Notes: generated by a model not told the origin, from the letters alone. 64,000 nt of DNA from Paenibacillus flagellatus (GCF_003217775.1 NZ_QJVJ01000009.1:186001-250000), one strand, 5' to 3'. Positions 42,415-51,644 are shown, counted from the first letter of the stretch. Numbers and translations: made by a program.

Positions 42415-42594
42415 GGCGATCCCTCCCCACAACGTTACATGTATTAGACGGACAGGGTTATTTTTCCTGCAAGCGGTTGGAAAACGGGCCGATCGTCCCG
42501 GTCCGAAGCCGGGTATAAAACGGCGGACGATACGTCATAGTAAGGACGAACGGCGTTTCAGAAAAACGAATGCATCCGCATCAGGAGGATAACG

Positions 42595-42882
42595 ATGACC
42601 AAGACGAAGTACGATTCGAGCCTGCAATCGCAAAACCCGATCGCCCAAGCGCAAAATTCGGTCGAGAAAGCGCACCGCGCCGTCTCCCAGGCGCAATCGC
42701 ATCCGACGGAGCAGACGATCGAGCAAGCGGGCAGCGCCATGGAGAAAGCCGAACGGGCGGTCGACCAAGCGGGCCTGAGCCACAATGCGGCGCCGGTGGA
42801 GCTGGCGGAAGAGATGCTGGCGGAGGAACGCCGAGAGTTGAACGCGCTTGTCTCGAGCGAGCAGGCGAATAGCGAAGCGTAA
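42595..42882 (+). CDS. Small Ala/Glu-rich helical protein
   Basis: A 95-residue hydrophilic protein with imperfect repeats (NSVEKAHRAVSQAQSHP, then GSAMEKAERAVDQAGLSHN). It should form one or two long amphipathic helices. No signal peptide and no known family. AGGAGGATAACG precedes the ATG. Single gene with a strong terminator, next to the germination operon, so a spore-related small protein is possible but unproven. Confidence 0.6.
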   Translation: MTKTKYDSSLQSQNPIAQAQNSVEKAHRAVSQAQSHPTEQTIEQAGSAMEKAERAVDQAGLSHNAAPVELAEEMLAEERRELNALVSSEQANSEA

Positions 42883-42932
42883 CGGGGACGTAAACGAAAG
42901 CGGTCTCCGAAGCGCAAATGTCGCGGACAGCG

Positions 42933-42961
42933 GCCGTCGGGAAGGCTCCCGGCGGTTTTTT
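42933..42961 (+). terminator. Intrinsic terminator
   Basis: Stem CCGTCGGGA / TCCCGGCGG (one wobble) with loop AGGC, then TTTTTT. Confidence 0.8.
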
Positions 42962-43109
42962 GCCGTGCGGATCGGACCGTGTCTTACGCTTCCGCTTCCC
43001 GGTTTCCGGGCGGTATGCGTTTCGGGGAAGGGCACGGACGAACCGGATAAATTAGGGTTGAAATTGGGAAAGTAAGCAGAACTGACGAATCTTTCCGGGA
43101 GGTGAGCCC

Positions 43110-44801
43110 ATGCGTCGCACGAGAAGGTCCAAGCCGCCGAAGGAGCCGATCCGAGACGAGCTGTATATCGAAAGCTTGAAGAAGGTGCCGCTGGTCGGCG
43201 CTTTGGATGAGAACGAACGGCGAATCCGCGAAATCATGAGCGAAAGTTCGGATTTTGTCATCCGCGAATTCCGCATGGAGAACGGTGTCAAGGCGCTCGC
43301 CCTGTACGTGGACGGCTTGGCCAACACGCAGCTTGTCGACCGGACGGTCGGCAGCCTGATGATCCGCAAGGGCGACCGGACGCGGATCGAGGACGTGCTC
43401 GAGCGGACGCTGCCGGTATCCCAGCTGTCCGAAGCGGACAACTTCGGCGACTTGCTGCACAAGGTGCTGAGCGGCGATGCCGGCCTGCTTGTGGACGGCA
43501 ACGACCGCGCGCTCGTCATGGGACTTCGGGGAGCGGAGCACCGTACAGTGGCCGAGCCGGAGACGGAGTCGGCCATCCGCGGGCCGCGGGAAGGCTTCAC
43601 CGAGCTGCTGCGCACGAACACGTCGCTTCTCCGCCGGAAAATCAAGTCGCCGCGGCTCAAAATGAAGCCGCTCGTCGTCGGCAAAGAAACGAATACGGAC
43701 ATCGTCGTCTCCTATATCGACGGATTGGCCGATCCGGAGCTCGTGCGCGAGGTCGTCCGCCGGATCGAGGCGATCGATATCGACGGCGTTCTCGAGTCCG
43801 GATATGTGGAGGAGCTGATCCAGGACCACGGCTACTCGCCGTTTCCGCAGATCATGTATACGGAGAGGCCGGATACCGCGGCCGGCGCCCTGCTCGAAGG
43901 CCGCGTCGCGATCTTGACGGACGGAACCCCGTTCGTGCTCGTCGTACCGGTGACGTTTTGGACGTTTTTGCAGGCGAACGAGGACTACTTTGAACGGTTC
44001 CAAATCGCTTCCTTTTTACGGGTCATCCGCGCGTTCTTCATGATTATCGCCTTGACGACGCCCGCGCTGTACATCGCCGTCACGACGTTCCATCAGGAGA
44101 TGCTGCCGACGACGCTGCTGCTCAGCGTGGCGGCCGCGCGCGAGGCGATTCCGTTCCCTGCGGTGATCGAGGTGCTCATTATGGAGCTGACGTTCGAGGC
44201 GCTGCGCGAGGCGGGCGTCCGGCTGCCGAAGGCGGTCGGGCAGGCGGTCAGCATCCTGGGGGCGCTCGTCGTCGGCCAGGCGGCGGTCGAGGCGGGTATC
44301 GTTTCGGCGCCTCTCGTCATCGTCGTATCGATTACCGGAATCGCTTCCTTCGCAATACCGAAATTCAACGCGGCCATCTCCGTCCGGCTGCTGCGATTTC
44401 CGCTCATGCTGCTCGCGTCCATCTTCGGGCTGTACGGCATCGTCATCGGAACGATGGTCATCATCGGCCATCTCGGCCGATTGCGCTCGTTCGGCGTACC
44501 GTACTTGTCGCCGATCAGCCCGCTGACGTTCGCCGATTTGAAGGATACGATCGTGCGGGTGCCTTGGTGGAACATGAAGCGGCGGCCGATGGCGCTCGAC
44601 GTCCGCAATACGGTCCGGATCGGGGAAGCCACCGTCGAGCAGAAACGGAATATCGGGATAATGGGGGATCGGAATGAGAACGAGAAGCAGGAACAGGATC
44701 GAGAGCGGAAGGGTCAGCATGACGGAAGCCGTTCCGAGAATCGGGAGGAGCGCTCCGGCGACGACCGGAACGGGCGGGAACGGGATCCGAGGAGCGAATA
44801 G
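43110..44801 (+). CDS. Spore germination receptor A subunit (GerA family)
   Basis: A 563-residue GerAA/GerKA-type protein. The N-terminal soluble domain (1-300) has SSDFVIREFRMENGVKALAL and VSYIDGLADPELVREVVRRI; five membrane helices follow (about 305-480) with the family motif SVAAAREAIPFPAVIEVLIM and QAVSILGALVVGQAAVEAG. It sits in the spore inner membrane and helps form the nutrient receptor channel. The last 50 residues are very polar (EKQEQDRERKGQHDGSRSEN). GGGAGGTGA precedes the ATG. The 3' end overlaps the C-subunit gene by more than 80 bases. Confidence 0.93.
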   Translation: MRRTRRSKPPKEPIRDELYIESLKKVPLVGALDENERRIREIMSESSDFVIREFRMENGVKALALYVDGLANTQLVDRTVGSLMIRKGDRTRIEDVLERTLPVSQLSEADNFGDLLHKVLSGDAGLLVDGNDRALVMGLRGAEHRTVAEPETESAIRGPREGFTELLRTNTSLLRRKIKSPRLKMKPLVVGKETNTDIVVSYIDGLADPELVREVVRRIEAIDIDGVLESGYVEELIQDHGYSPFPQIMYTERPDTAAGALLEGRVAILTDGTPFVLVVPVTFWTFLQANEDYFERFQIASFLRVIRAFFMIIALTTPALYIAVTTFHQEMLPTTLLLSVAAAREAIPFPAVIEVLIMELTFEALREAGVRLPKAVGQAVSILGALVVGQAAVEAGIVSAPLVIVVSITGIASFAIPKFNAAISVRLLRFPLMLLASIFGLYGIVIGTMVIIGHLGRLRSFGVPYLSPISPLTFADLKDTIVRVPWWNMKRRPMALDVRNTVRIGEATVEQKRNIGIMGDRNENEKQEQDRERKGQHDGSRSENREERSGDDRNGRERDPRSE

Positions 44802-45966
44802 ACGTCGGGTCGCACTGCTGTCGGCGGCGCTGCTGCTTCCGCTTCTGCTCGGCGGATGCTGGGACCGTACCGAGGTGAACGACATCGCCATCGTCATGGC
44901 GACCGGCGTGGACAAGGAAAAGGACGGCTATCGCATCAGCGTCATCATTCCGCTTCCGGGCAATATGGGGGGCGCGTCCGGCGGCGGCGGAGGCAGCGGG
45001 GGGCAGGCCCCCTACACGATCGATTCCGAGAAGGGGCGCACGCTGCGCGAGGCGAACGCCCGGCTGCAGTCCCGGCTGTCGCGCCGTCTGTTCTACGCCC
45101 ACCGCAAAGTGCTCCTGATCGGCGAGGAGCTGGCCAAGGAAGGTTTGGTCGAGGTGATGGACATTACGGCCCGGGTCGCGGAAAACCGGCTGACGAGCTA
45201 TATGGCGGTTACGAAAGGCAAGGCGTACGACGTGCTGAACGCGTCCCCCAAGCTCGAGCGGTTTTCCTCGGAAGCGATGCGAGAGCTGCTCAAGTCGGAC
45301 AACACGATCCAGGTGCAGGTGAAGGACGTCGTTATCCGAATGAGCGGCGAAGGGCAGGACGCCATCCTTCCCTATGTGGAGGTCATCCGGTCGGAAGGTA
45401 CGAAGAAACCGAGCGAGGAGCTGCAAATCAGCGGCTTCGCTTATACCCGCAACGGCAAAATGGTCGGCGTCGCCAAAGGCGACGAGGCGAACGGCATGCG
45501 CTGGCTGACCGAATCGTTCAATCCGTACGTGGAAACGGTCGAGATGAAGAACGGACTCGTCAGTCTGATTGTCCGACGAGGCGAATCGGCGATCCGGCCG
45601 TCCGTCGTCGGCGGCAAAATCCGGTATCGGATCCGCGCCGAAGGGGAAGCGACCATTCTCGAGGCGCAGGACGGCAACGAATACGAGCACGAGCGGAATA
45701 TCGAACGGCTCGAGGAGCAGCTCGAGAAAAAGATTCGCGAGGATATGGCGGCGGCGATGCGGGTCGTCAAGACGGACCGTTCCGACTTCCCCGGATTCGG
45801 CGTCGTGCTGAAACGGACGTTTCCCGGCCGATGGCGGGACGAATGGCGGCGGGAATGGGAGACGGCGATCCGGGACGTCGAGCCGGAATACGAGGTGAAC
45901 ATGGTCGTCAACCGGACGGGCATGTTCTCCAAAAACGTCGGACTGAAGGAGCGGGACCATGAATGA
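44719..45966 (+). CDS. Spore germination receptor C subunit (Ger(x)C lipoprotein)
   Basis: A 415-residue lipoprotein of the Ger(x)C family. A positively charged start leads into a signal peptide ending with lipobox LLLGGC, followed by WDRTEVNDIAIVMATGVD, the family opening. The body has domains with GRTLREANARLQSRLSRRLF and AHRKVLLIGEELAKEG. It is attached to the outer face of the spore inner membrane. Two starts are possible: ATG 44719 (after GGAAGGG) and ATG 44674 (after GGGGGA); I prefer the later, as it leaves fewer residues before the signal peptide. A Gly-rich insertion (SGGGGGSGGQ) lies near residue 90. The end overlaps the D gene by eight bases. Confidence 0.9.
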   Translation: MTEAVPRIGRSAPATTGTGGNGIRGANRRRVALLSAALLLPLLLGGCWDRTEVNDIAIVMATGVDKEKDGYRISVIIPLPGNMGGASGGGGGSGGQAPYTIDSEKGRTLREANARLQSRLSRRLFYAHRKVLLIGEELAKEGLVEVMDITARVAENRLTSYMAVTKGKAYDVLNASPKLERFSSEAMRELLKSDNTIQVQVKDVVIRMSGEGQDAILPYVEVIRSEGTKKPSEELQISGFAYTRNGKMVGVAKGDEANGMRWLTESFNPYVETVEMKNGLVSLIVRRGESAIRPSVVGGKIRYRIRAEGEATILEAQDGNEYEHERNIERLEEQLEKKIREDMAAAMRVVKTDRSDFPGFGVVLKRTFPGRWRDEWRREWETAIRDVEPEYEVNMVVNRTGMFSKNVGLKERDHE

Positions 45967-46201
45967 TTGGCTGTTCGGGATCTTGCTGTGGGCGGGCATC
46001 GGGCTGACGGTATTGCTGCAGTGGAAGCCGCTGCGGGAAGGCTCGGCCCCGCAACGGTGGGTCTTCTATACGATGGGCGCGCTGTGCGTCGTCATGTTCG
46101 CGCTGTATGCGGCCGGCATCGAGAGCGCCATGCCGTCCCGGTTCATCACGCAATACGTGGCGCCGTACGTCGAGATGTTCGTGAAAGGAGAAACGGGCTG
46201 A
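45959..46201 (+). CDS. Small two-helix D subunit of the germination receptor
   Basis: An 80-residue protein with two membrane helices (about 4-21 and 36-55: FGILLWAGIGLTVLLQW, YTMGALCVVMFALYAAG). Small two-helix D subunits are known from several GerA-type operons of Bacillales and tune receptor activity. Its genes usually lie at operon ends; here it lies between C and B. ATG 45959 overlaps the C stop; its stop TGA overlaps the B start as TGATG. Confidence 0.75.
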   Translation: MNDWLFGILLWAGIGLTVLLQWKPLREGSAPQRWVFYTMGALCVVMFALYAAGIESAMPSRFITQYVAPYVEMFVKGETG

Positions 46202-47517
46202 TGAAGGAAAGGATCAGCGGCTATCAGCTGTTCATGCTGGCCGCCGTTCTGTACATCAACGGCGGGATGATCAGCATGTTCAAGACGTTGGCCGAAGTAT
46301 CCAGGCAGGACGCTTGGTTCAATTTCATCTTCTCGATGCTCTACGCGATCCTGATCGCTTATTTGATGTACCGGCTGTCGGTCGCGTATCCGGGACGGAA
46401 CCTGTTCGACATATGCGAGGAGGTTTGCGGCAGACGCTTCGGCAAGCTGCTCAACGCGCTTCTTCTCGTCTACACGCTGCACCTGCTCACCCGCGATTTG
46501 CGAATGTTCGGCGATTTTATCGGCACGGCGGTGCTGCAGCGGACGCCGACGGAGTTCATCTACCTGTCTTCGATGCTCGTCCTGATTTACTTTGCGACGG
46601 GAAGCATGGAGGAGTTCGTCCGGTCGGTCAACGTGATCTTTCCCATCTTCGTCGTCAACCTGCTGCTGCTGCCGCTGCTGCTGAGCAACGAGATCGAGTA
46701 CCGCAACTTGCAGCCGTTTCTGTCCCAAGGGCCGGCGGATATCGTCAAGGCGGGGCTGCTCGGCACCGGCTGGTCGGGAGACGTTATCGTATTCGGCGCG
46801 TTCCTGAACTACTTTCGCCATGCGAAGCAGTTTTACGTCTCGCTGAAGCTTGGAATCGTCGCGTCGGCGCTCGTGCTGACCGTCCTGATGCTGCTCAGCG
46901 TATCGGTGCTCGGCACGGTCACCGTGGCAAGGGCCATGTACCCGGTCTATACGCTGACCGAGCAGATCAACATTACCGATTTTCTCGACCGGCTGGACGT
47001 CCTGCTGATCGGCTTCTGGATGCCCGCCTTCCTGATGAAAATCATTACGATCTACTTCTGCTTCCTCGCCGGGGTGTCGTCGATGCTGAAAACCGGGCAC
47101 ATGCGCGGCATCAACGTCATGAGCGGATGGTTCATTCTGCTGCTGACACTGCTGTCGTTCAAAAGCGTCATGGAAGTGTACCGGTTCGGCAACTACGGCA
47201 GCTTGCCCGTGACGCTGTTCGTCCACGTCATCTTCTTCGGCTGCGTCCTGACCGCATTCGCTTGGAAACGCCGCGGGAAGCGGGCCGGCGGCGACCGGGC
47301 AAGCGAAGGCTCCGGGGCATCCGAGATCGGCTGGCGGGCGGCGACCTGCATCGCGCTGGCCGCCTTGTTCGCCGGCAGCTACACCGGGCATTGGTACAAG
47401 GCGTACGGCATGGCGGGAGCGGCGGTTTATGCGGCGGCTTTCGTCGCGATCGTCGCGTTCAGCGTCGCGCAGTTCTGGAGCTGGAACCGGATCGTGCGTC
47501 CTCCCGCCGGACCTTGA
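46201..47517 (+). CDS. Spore germination receptor B subunit (GerB permease) with C-terminal extension
   Basis: A 438-residue GerKB-type protein of the amino acid permease superfamily. It has ten predicted helices; marks are ISGYQLFMLAAVLYINGGMI, AYPGRNLFDICEEVCGRRFG and YPVYTLTEQINITDFLDRLD. The usual length is about 365. The extra 70 residues after KRRGKRAGGD contain two more membrane helices (AATCIALAALFAGSYTGHW, YAAAFVAIVAFSVAQFWSW). It likely binds the germinant. ATG 46201 is coupled to the D gene. Last gene of the A-C-D-B operon. Confidence 0.9.
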   Translation: MKERISGYQLFMLAAVLYINGGMISMFKTLAEVSRQDAWFNFIFSMLYAILIAYLMYRLSVAYPGRNLFDICEEVCGRRFGKLLNALLLVYTLHLLTRDLRMFGDFIGTAVLQRTPTEFIYLSSMLVLIYFATGSMEEFVRSVNVIFPIFVVNLLLLPLLLSNEIEYRNLQPFLSQGPADIVKAGLLGTGWSGDVIVFGAFLNYFRHAKQFYVSLKLGIVASALVLTVLMLLSVSVLGTVTVARAMYPVYTLTEQINITDFLDRLDVLLIGFWMPAFLMKIITIYFCFLAGVSSMLKTGHMRGINVMSGWFILLLTLLSFKSVMEVYRFGNYGSLPVTLFVHVIFFGCVLTAFAWKRRGKRAGGDRASEGSGASEIGWRAATCIALAALFAGSYTGHWYKAYGMAGAAVYAAAFVAIVAFSVAQFWSWNRIVRPPAGP

Positions 47518-47603
47518 CGATTTCTATTGCCTCCTCTCGAAGCCGTGTGATAGATTCAGAGTGCACGGCTTACATAATTATTCAAGTGAGAGGAAGCGGA
47601 TGC

Positions 47604-50072
47604 ATGAAGAGGGGAACGTTGCCGGTCAAGGCGCTGGTATGGATGCTGATCGCCTGCATGGGCTTCGCCTTCGGGGGAGCCGTACCGGTATCGGCCGCCG
47701 ACACGGGAGAGATTCCCGCCGTCGTGCAGCAAGCGGCGTCTTCGGTCGTCGCGATTATCGGAAAGCCGGGAGGAGACGACGAGGAATCGTCGAGCCGGTT
47801 TGATCTGGCGCACGGGACGGGGGTTGTCGTCCGTTCGGAAGGGTATGTCGTCACGAATGCCCATGTCGTCAAAAATATGAGCAATATCGTCGTCGTGACG
47901 TCTGACGGAAAGTCGTATCCCGGCAAAACGACGCATTTCGACGAGGAAAGCGATCTCGCGCTCGTGAAGATCGAGGCGAGCGGCCTGCGGCCGGCGACCT
48001 TCGCCTCCCCGTCGGACGTGAAAGTCGGGGAAACGGTCGTCGCCATCGGCACGCCGATCTCGTTCGCGCTCCGCAACTCGGTGACGATGGGCATTATCAG
48101 CGGCCTGGATCGCGCGGTCAATTCGAAGTACCAGCTGCTCCAGACGGACGCCGCGATCAATCCGGGCAACAGCGGGGGCGCGCTTGTCAACATGAAGGGA
48201 CAAGTGGTCGGCATCAACACGATGAAGTTCGTCGATTACTCGATCGACAGTCTCGGGTTCGCCATACCGGTGGACACGGTGCAATACGTGCTGGATCATT
48301 TTTTCAAGTATGGAAAGGTCATGCGTCCGTATCTCGGGCTCGAGCTCGAGGAGAGCTGGGAGGCGGTCGTCGGCCTGCCGACGGACGAGGCGCCGCGGGT
48401 CGCCTATGTCGATCCCGATTCGCCTGCCGCCGAGGCGGGCATCCGGCAAGGGGACTCGCTCCTGAAGCTCGAAGAGTCGCCGGTGAAGACGATCGTGCAG
48501 TATAACGAGCTTTTGAAAAAATATTTGCCGAAGCAGACCGTCCGGCTGACGATGCAGTCCGGCGGCAAAACCGCGACGTACGACATCCTGCTCGGGGAAG
48601 AGGAAAGCGGAAGCGACGATTGGGTCCGTACGTCCGACGGCTCGTACATCGATTCCGATCGCGGCAAAACCCGTATCGGCGACAGTCATTTCGGCTGGTC
48701 GATGAAATACCCGGCGGGGCTGTTCAAAGCCCGGCAGTCCGAGGACGGCAAGTCCGTCACGTTCGCCGACGCGAAGGGCGAGTTCGCGCTTCAGATTTCG
48801 GTCGAGGAGGAGCAGAGCGACGATTTGTCCCCGGCCGGGCTGCTCCGCAAGGTAGCGGTCAAGTCGGGCGACCTCGTACTGGAGAAGCGATACGTCGAGC
48901 AGGAGGACGTCTCCTACGCGAAGGTGTCCGGCCAGACCGATTCCGGCTCGTACTATCAGGCGCGCGCTTATTTGAAGGACGGCACCGTCTACTATGCGAT
49001 GCTGTACGTGCAGCAGAAGGAGAAGGCCTCCAACGGCTTCAAGCAAAACGCCTACCTCGATTTGCTCGACAGCTTCCGGGTGTCGTTCGACGCCGGCGAC
49101 GAGACGCTCAAGGACATCTCCGTATTCAAGGAAGGCAACACGTCGTACACGAACGAATACGGCTTGACGTTCGAGCTCCCGTCGGATTGGAGCGAGAGCG
49201 AATACGCCGACGGCATGACGTATGCGAACGAAGACGATACGATGCAGGCGGACGTCTACGTCACGTCCGCTTCGTCCGGCGATACGCTCGACAAGTGGAC
49301 CGAGCGCGAAGAGAAGCGATTCGCCGACAGCTTCGCGGAAGGCTACCGGAAGACGGGCGGCTGGCGCGAGCTGGAGCTGGCCGGCGGCATACCGGCCAAA
49401 GCCAACCGGTTCTACTCGACGTTCGGCGAAGAGTGGGACGTGCGGCATTCGATTTTTTTCATCAAGGACAAATACAAATACCAGATCGTCGTGACGTTCC
49501 CGCAGGATGAAGAAGGGGACGAGCTCGACCGGCTTCTGGACGATTTGACCGCCTCGATATCGGTGTCGAAGGACGATATCCATTCGGGCCTCGGCTTCAT
49601 TCAGGACGAGGACGAGCTGCTCGATCCGGACCGGACGATGACGATCCGCAACGAGAAGTACCGGTACACGGTGAAGGTGCCGGAAACTTGGGAGTCGCTG
49701 TTCGGCGGTTACGGAGGCGAGGACGAGGCGGATGTGACCTATTCGTTCACGGGCGGCCTGTTCGAGATCGAGGCGGACAACCGCGGCAGTCTGGAGGATG
49801 CGGTCGAGGAGCTCGAAAAGTCGTACAAGAAGAGCAGCGAGAACGACGCCAAATTCCAATACGTCGTCACCGACGAAACGCTGTTCGGCGCGGCCGGCAA
49901 AAAATTCGAGGTGACGTACCCGAAGAAGGATGCGCCGTACCGGGAAACGGTGTACGTCTTCGCAATCAACGGCATCGTGTATACGATCACGCTCGAGCTT
50001 GACGACGCCGCGAGGACGGAAGGCAACGTAAACCGGCTGAACGAGGCGTTCCGTTCGTTCGTACCGGAATAA
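47604..50072 (+). CDS. HtrA-like serine protease with three C-terminal repeat modules
   Basis: An 822-residue exported or anchored protease. Signal segment 1-31. The trypsin-like domain has the triad His87 (VVTNAHVVKNM), Asp117 (ESDLALVKIE) and Ser190 (NPGNSGGALV). A PDZ domain follows at about 240-335 (RPYLGLELEE, AGIRQGDSLLKLEESPVKT). Beyond it are three beta-rich modules starting near 363 (GWSMKYPAGLF), 516 (YGLTFELPSDWSESEY) and 679 (YRYTVKVPETWESLFG), which look like PsbP-type folds. Bacterial HtrA proteins normally end after the PDZ domain. AGAGGAAGCGG precedes the ATG. Single gene. Confidence 0.85.
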   Translation: MKRGTLPVKALVWMLIACMGFAFGGAVPVSAADTGEIPAVVQQAASSVVAIIGKPGGDDEESSSRFDLAHGTGVVVRSEGYVVTNAHVVKNMSNIVVVTSDGKSYPGKTTHFDEESDLALVKIEASGLRPATFASPSDVKVGETVVAIGTPISFALRNSVTMGIISGLDRAVNSKYQLLQTDAAINPGNSGGALVNMKGQVVGINTMKFVDYSIDSLGFAIPVDTVQYVLDHFFKYGKVMRPYLGLELEESWEAVVGLPTDEAPRVAYVDPDSPAAEAGIRQGDSLLKLEESPVKTIVQYNELLKKYLPKQTVRLTMQSGGKTATYDILLGEEESGSDDWVRTSDGSYIDSDRGKTRIGDSHFGWSMKYPAGLFKARQSEDGKSVTFADAKGEFALQISVEEEQSDDLSPAGLLRKVAVKSGDLVLEKRYVEQEDVSYAKVSGQTDSGSYYQARAYLKDGTVYYAMLYVQQKEKASNGFKQNAYLDLLDSFRVSFDAGDETLKDISVFKEGNTSYTNEYGLTFELPSDWSESEYADGMTYANEDDTMQADVYVTSASSGDTLDKWTEREEKRFADSFAEGYRKTGGWRELELAGGIPAKANRFYSTFGEEWDVRHSIFFIKDKYKYQIVVTFPQDEEGDELDRLLDDLTASISVSKDDIHSGLGFIQDEDELLDPDRTMTIRNEKYRYTVKVPETWESLFGGYGGEDEADVTYSFTGGLFEIEADNRGSLEDAVEELEKSYKKSSENDAKFQYVVTDETLFGAAGKKFEVTYPKKDAPYRETVYVFAINGIVYTITLELDDAARTEGNVNRLNEAFRSFVPE

Positions 50073-50176
50073 TCGGCGAAGCGCCGGGCAGGGGGCTCCG
50101 ACAAGCATGCTTGACGAGCGCCTCTGCCCGTATTCGCTTGCCGGAACCATCGAAAGCGAAGGGAGGCGCGGCAGAC

Positions 50177-50437
50177 GTGAAATGGACGATCGAAGACGCG
50201 GAAATGACGCATACCAAGGATGACGGGTATGTGGGCAAAGTCCGGTTTACGCTTGAAGGGCATAAATCGGCTTACGAGATTACGCTGCACAGCAAGAAAG
50301 GAAACGAATGGAGCTATAGCTTGAATTTCGCCGCGGAATCCGGCATCGAGAAGGAAATCGAAGCGGCCGAGGAGCGGATCGAGGAAGACGACGAGCTGTT
50401 CGACGCGCTGGTCGAAGCGGCGAAGAGCAAGCTGTAG
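50177..50437 (+). CDS. Small acidic conserved-looking protein
   Basis: An 86-residue soluble protein. The first half is a small beta sheet (VGKVRFTLEGHKSAYEITLH), the second an acidic helix (EKEIEAAEERIEEDDELFDA). I chose GTG 50177, eleven bases after GGGAGG, as the residues from there on look conserved-type (MKWTIEDAEM); the upstream frame looks non-coding. Sixteen bases before the next gene, so the two are likely co-transcribed. Function unknown. Confidence 0.55.
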   Translation: MKWTIEDAEMTHTKDDGYVGKVRFTLEGHKSAYEITLHSKKGNEWSYSLNFAAESGIEKEIEAAEERIEEDDELFDALVEAAKSKL

Positions 50438-50454
50438 CGGGAAGGAGGACGGCC

Positions 50455-51450
50455 ATGACGGCTTTTCGGGCATTGTTCGTGGACAAGGAAGGGGACCGCT
50501 GCGTCACCCGCGTGAGAACGGCGACGGAGGACGAGCTGCCGGCGGGCGGCGTGACGATCCGGGTCGCCTACTCCGGCGTCAACTACAAGGACGGTTTGGC
50601 CGTCCGGCCGGACGGCAAAATCGTGACCGCCTACCCGTTCGTGCCGGGCATCGACTTGTCCGGCACGGTCGTCCGGTCGGAGGACGGGCGGTTTCGCGAA
50701 GGCGACCGCGTTCTCGTGACCGGCTACGGGCTCGGCGTCTCGCATTACGGCGGCTATTCGGAGCTGGCGCGCGTGCCGGCCGACTGGGTCGTGCCGGTGC
50801 CGGACGGCCTCAGCCTGCGCGAAGCGATGATCGTCGGCACGGCCGGGTTCACGGCGGCGCTCTCGATCGAGCGGCTGCGCGAGCACGGCGTCCGGCCCGA
50901 GTCGGGCCCCGTCGCCGTCACGGGCGCGACCGGCGGCGTCGGCAGCGAGGCCGTGGCGCTGCTGGCCGCGCTCGGCTACGAGGTCGCCGCCGGCACCGGC
51001 AAGGCCGACGCGGCCGCGTTTCTGCGCGCGCTGGGCGCCGCCGACGTGCTCGGCCGCGACGAGATCGCCGGATCGACCGCCAAGCCGCTCCAGAAGGAGC
51101 GGTGGGCGGGGGCGGTCGATCCGGTCGGCGGCCCGGCGCTGGCCGGGCTGCTCGGCGCGGTCCGCTATGGCGGCGCGGTCGCCGTGAGCGGATTGACGGG
51201 AGGCGCCGACGTGCCGGCGACCGTCTATCCGTTCATTTTGCGCGGCGTCAGCCTGCTCGGCATCGACAGCGTCCGCTGCCCGCACGAGACGCGCGTCCGG
51301 GTATGGGGCCGGCTCGCGGACGAATGGAGGCCGGCCGGCGGCTATGAGCCGCTCGTCGCCGACGAGATCGGGCTGGACCGGCTGCCGGAAGCGCTCGCCG
51401 CGATCGTGCGGGGCGAGATGCGCGGACGAGTCGTCGTGAAAATATCGTGA
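50455..51450 (+). CDS. YhdH/AcuI-type NADPH quinone or acrylyl-CoA reductase
   Basis: A 331-residue zinc-free MDR-family oxidoreductase of the YhdH/YhfP/AcuI branch. Marks: AYSGVNYKDGLAVRPDGKI, YPFVPGIDLSGTVV, GGYSELARVPADWVVPVPDG, the NADPH loop VTGATGGVGSEAVALLAALG and YPFILRGVSLLGIDSVRCP. Members reduce acrylyl-CoA or quinones; the substrate here cannot be told. No zinc-ligand cysteines are in place. GGAAGGAGG precedes the ATG. Confidence 0.9.
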   Translation: MTAFRALFVDKEGDRCVTRVRTATEDELPAGGVTIRVAYSGVNYKDGLAVRPDGKIVTAYPFVPGIDLSGTVVRSEDGRFREGDRVLVTGYGLGVSHYGGYSELARVPADWVVPVPDGLSLREAMIVGTAGFTAALSIERLREHGVRPESGPVAVTGATGGVGSEAVALLAALGYEVAAGTGKADAAAFLRALGAADVLGRDEIAGSTAKPLQKERWAGAVDPVGGPALAGLLGAVRYGGAVAVSGLTGGADVPATVYPFILRGVSLLGIDSVRCPHETRVRVWGRLADEWRPAGGYEPLVADEIGLDRLPEALAAIVRGEMRGRVVVKIS

Positions 51451-51476
51451 CTCCGGTAGGAAGTATATGGTATAAT
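51447..51476 (+). promoter_or_regulatory. Extended -10 promoter before the leader RNA
   Basis: TGGTATAAT (51468-51476) is a full extended -10 box; a GTGACT at 51447-51452 is a fair -35 at 18 bases. It partly overlaps the end of the upstream gene. Confidence 0.65.
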
Positions 51477-51482
51477 AGTCCC

Positions 51483-51589
51483 AAATCGCAAACCGGATAC
51501 GAAGAAGCTTGCGCTCCATCTGGGCATCTGGCGCAGGTGGAGTGAGTGATGCAACCGACCCCTTTTTGTTTCGAGGCGGTCTTTTTTTT
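51483..51589 (+). ncRNA. Structured leader or small RNA ending in an intrinsic terminator
   Basis: About 107 bases between a strong promoter and a T8 tract. A hairpin CTCCATCT / AGGTGGAG (51514-51521 and 51535-51542) competes with TGCGC / GCGCA (51510-51514 and 51531-51535), whose arms cross it, so switching or a pseudoknot is possible. The 3' end ACCGACC / GGCGGT (51554-51580, one bulge) followed by CTTTTTTTT looks like a terminator. It precedes the gene at 51645 by 55 bases, so it could be an attenuator, or a free small RNA. I match it to no known riboswitch class. Confidence 0.5.
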
Positions 51590-51644
51590 CATCCCGAGAC
51601 CGGCTTTTCGGTTATGCGAAGTTTCGTAGCGAGGAGGCCATCGC

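Noticed and set aside
46314-47603. The reading frame of the HtrA gene stays open more than 1200 bases upstream through the GerB gene
   Set aside because: The upstream part has shadow composition; a signal peptide and binding site mark the start at 47604.
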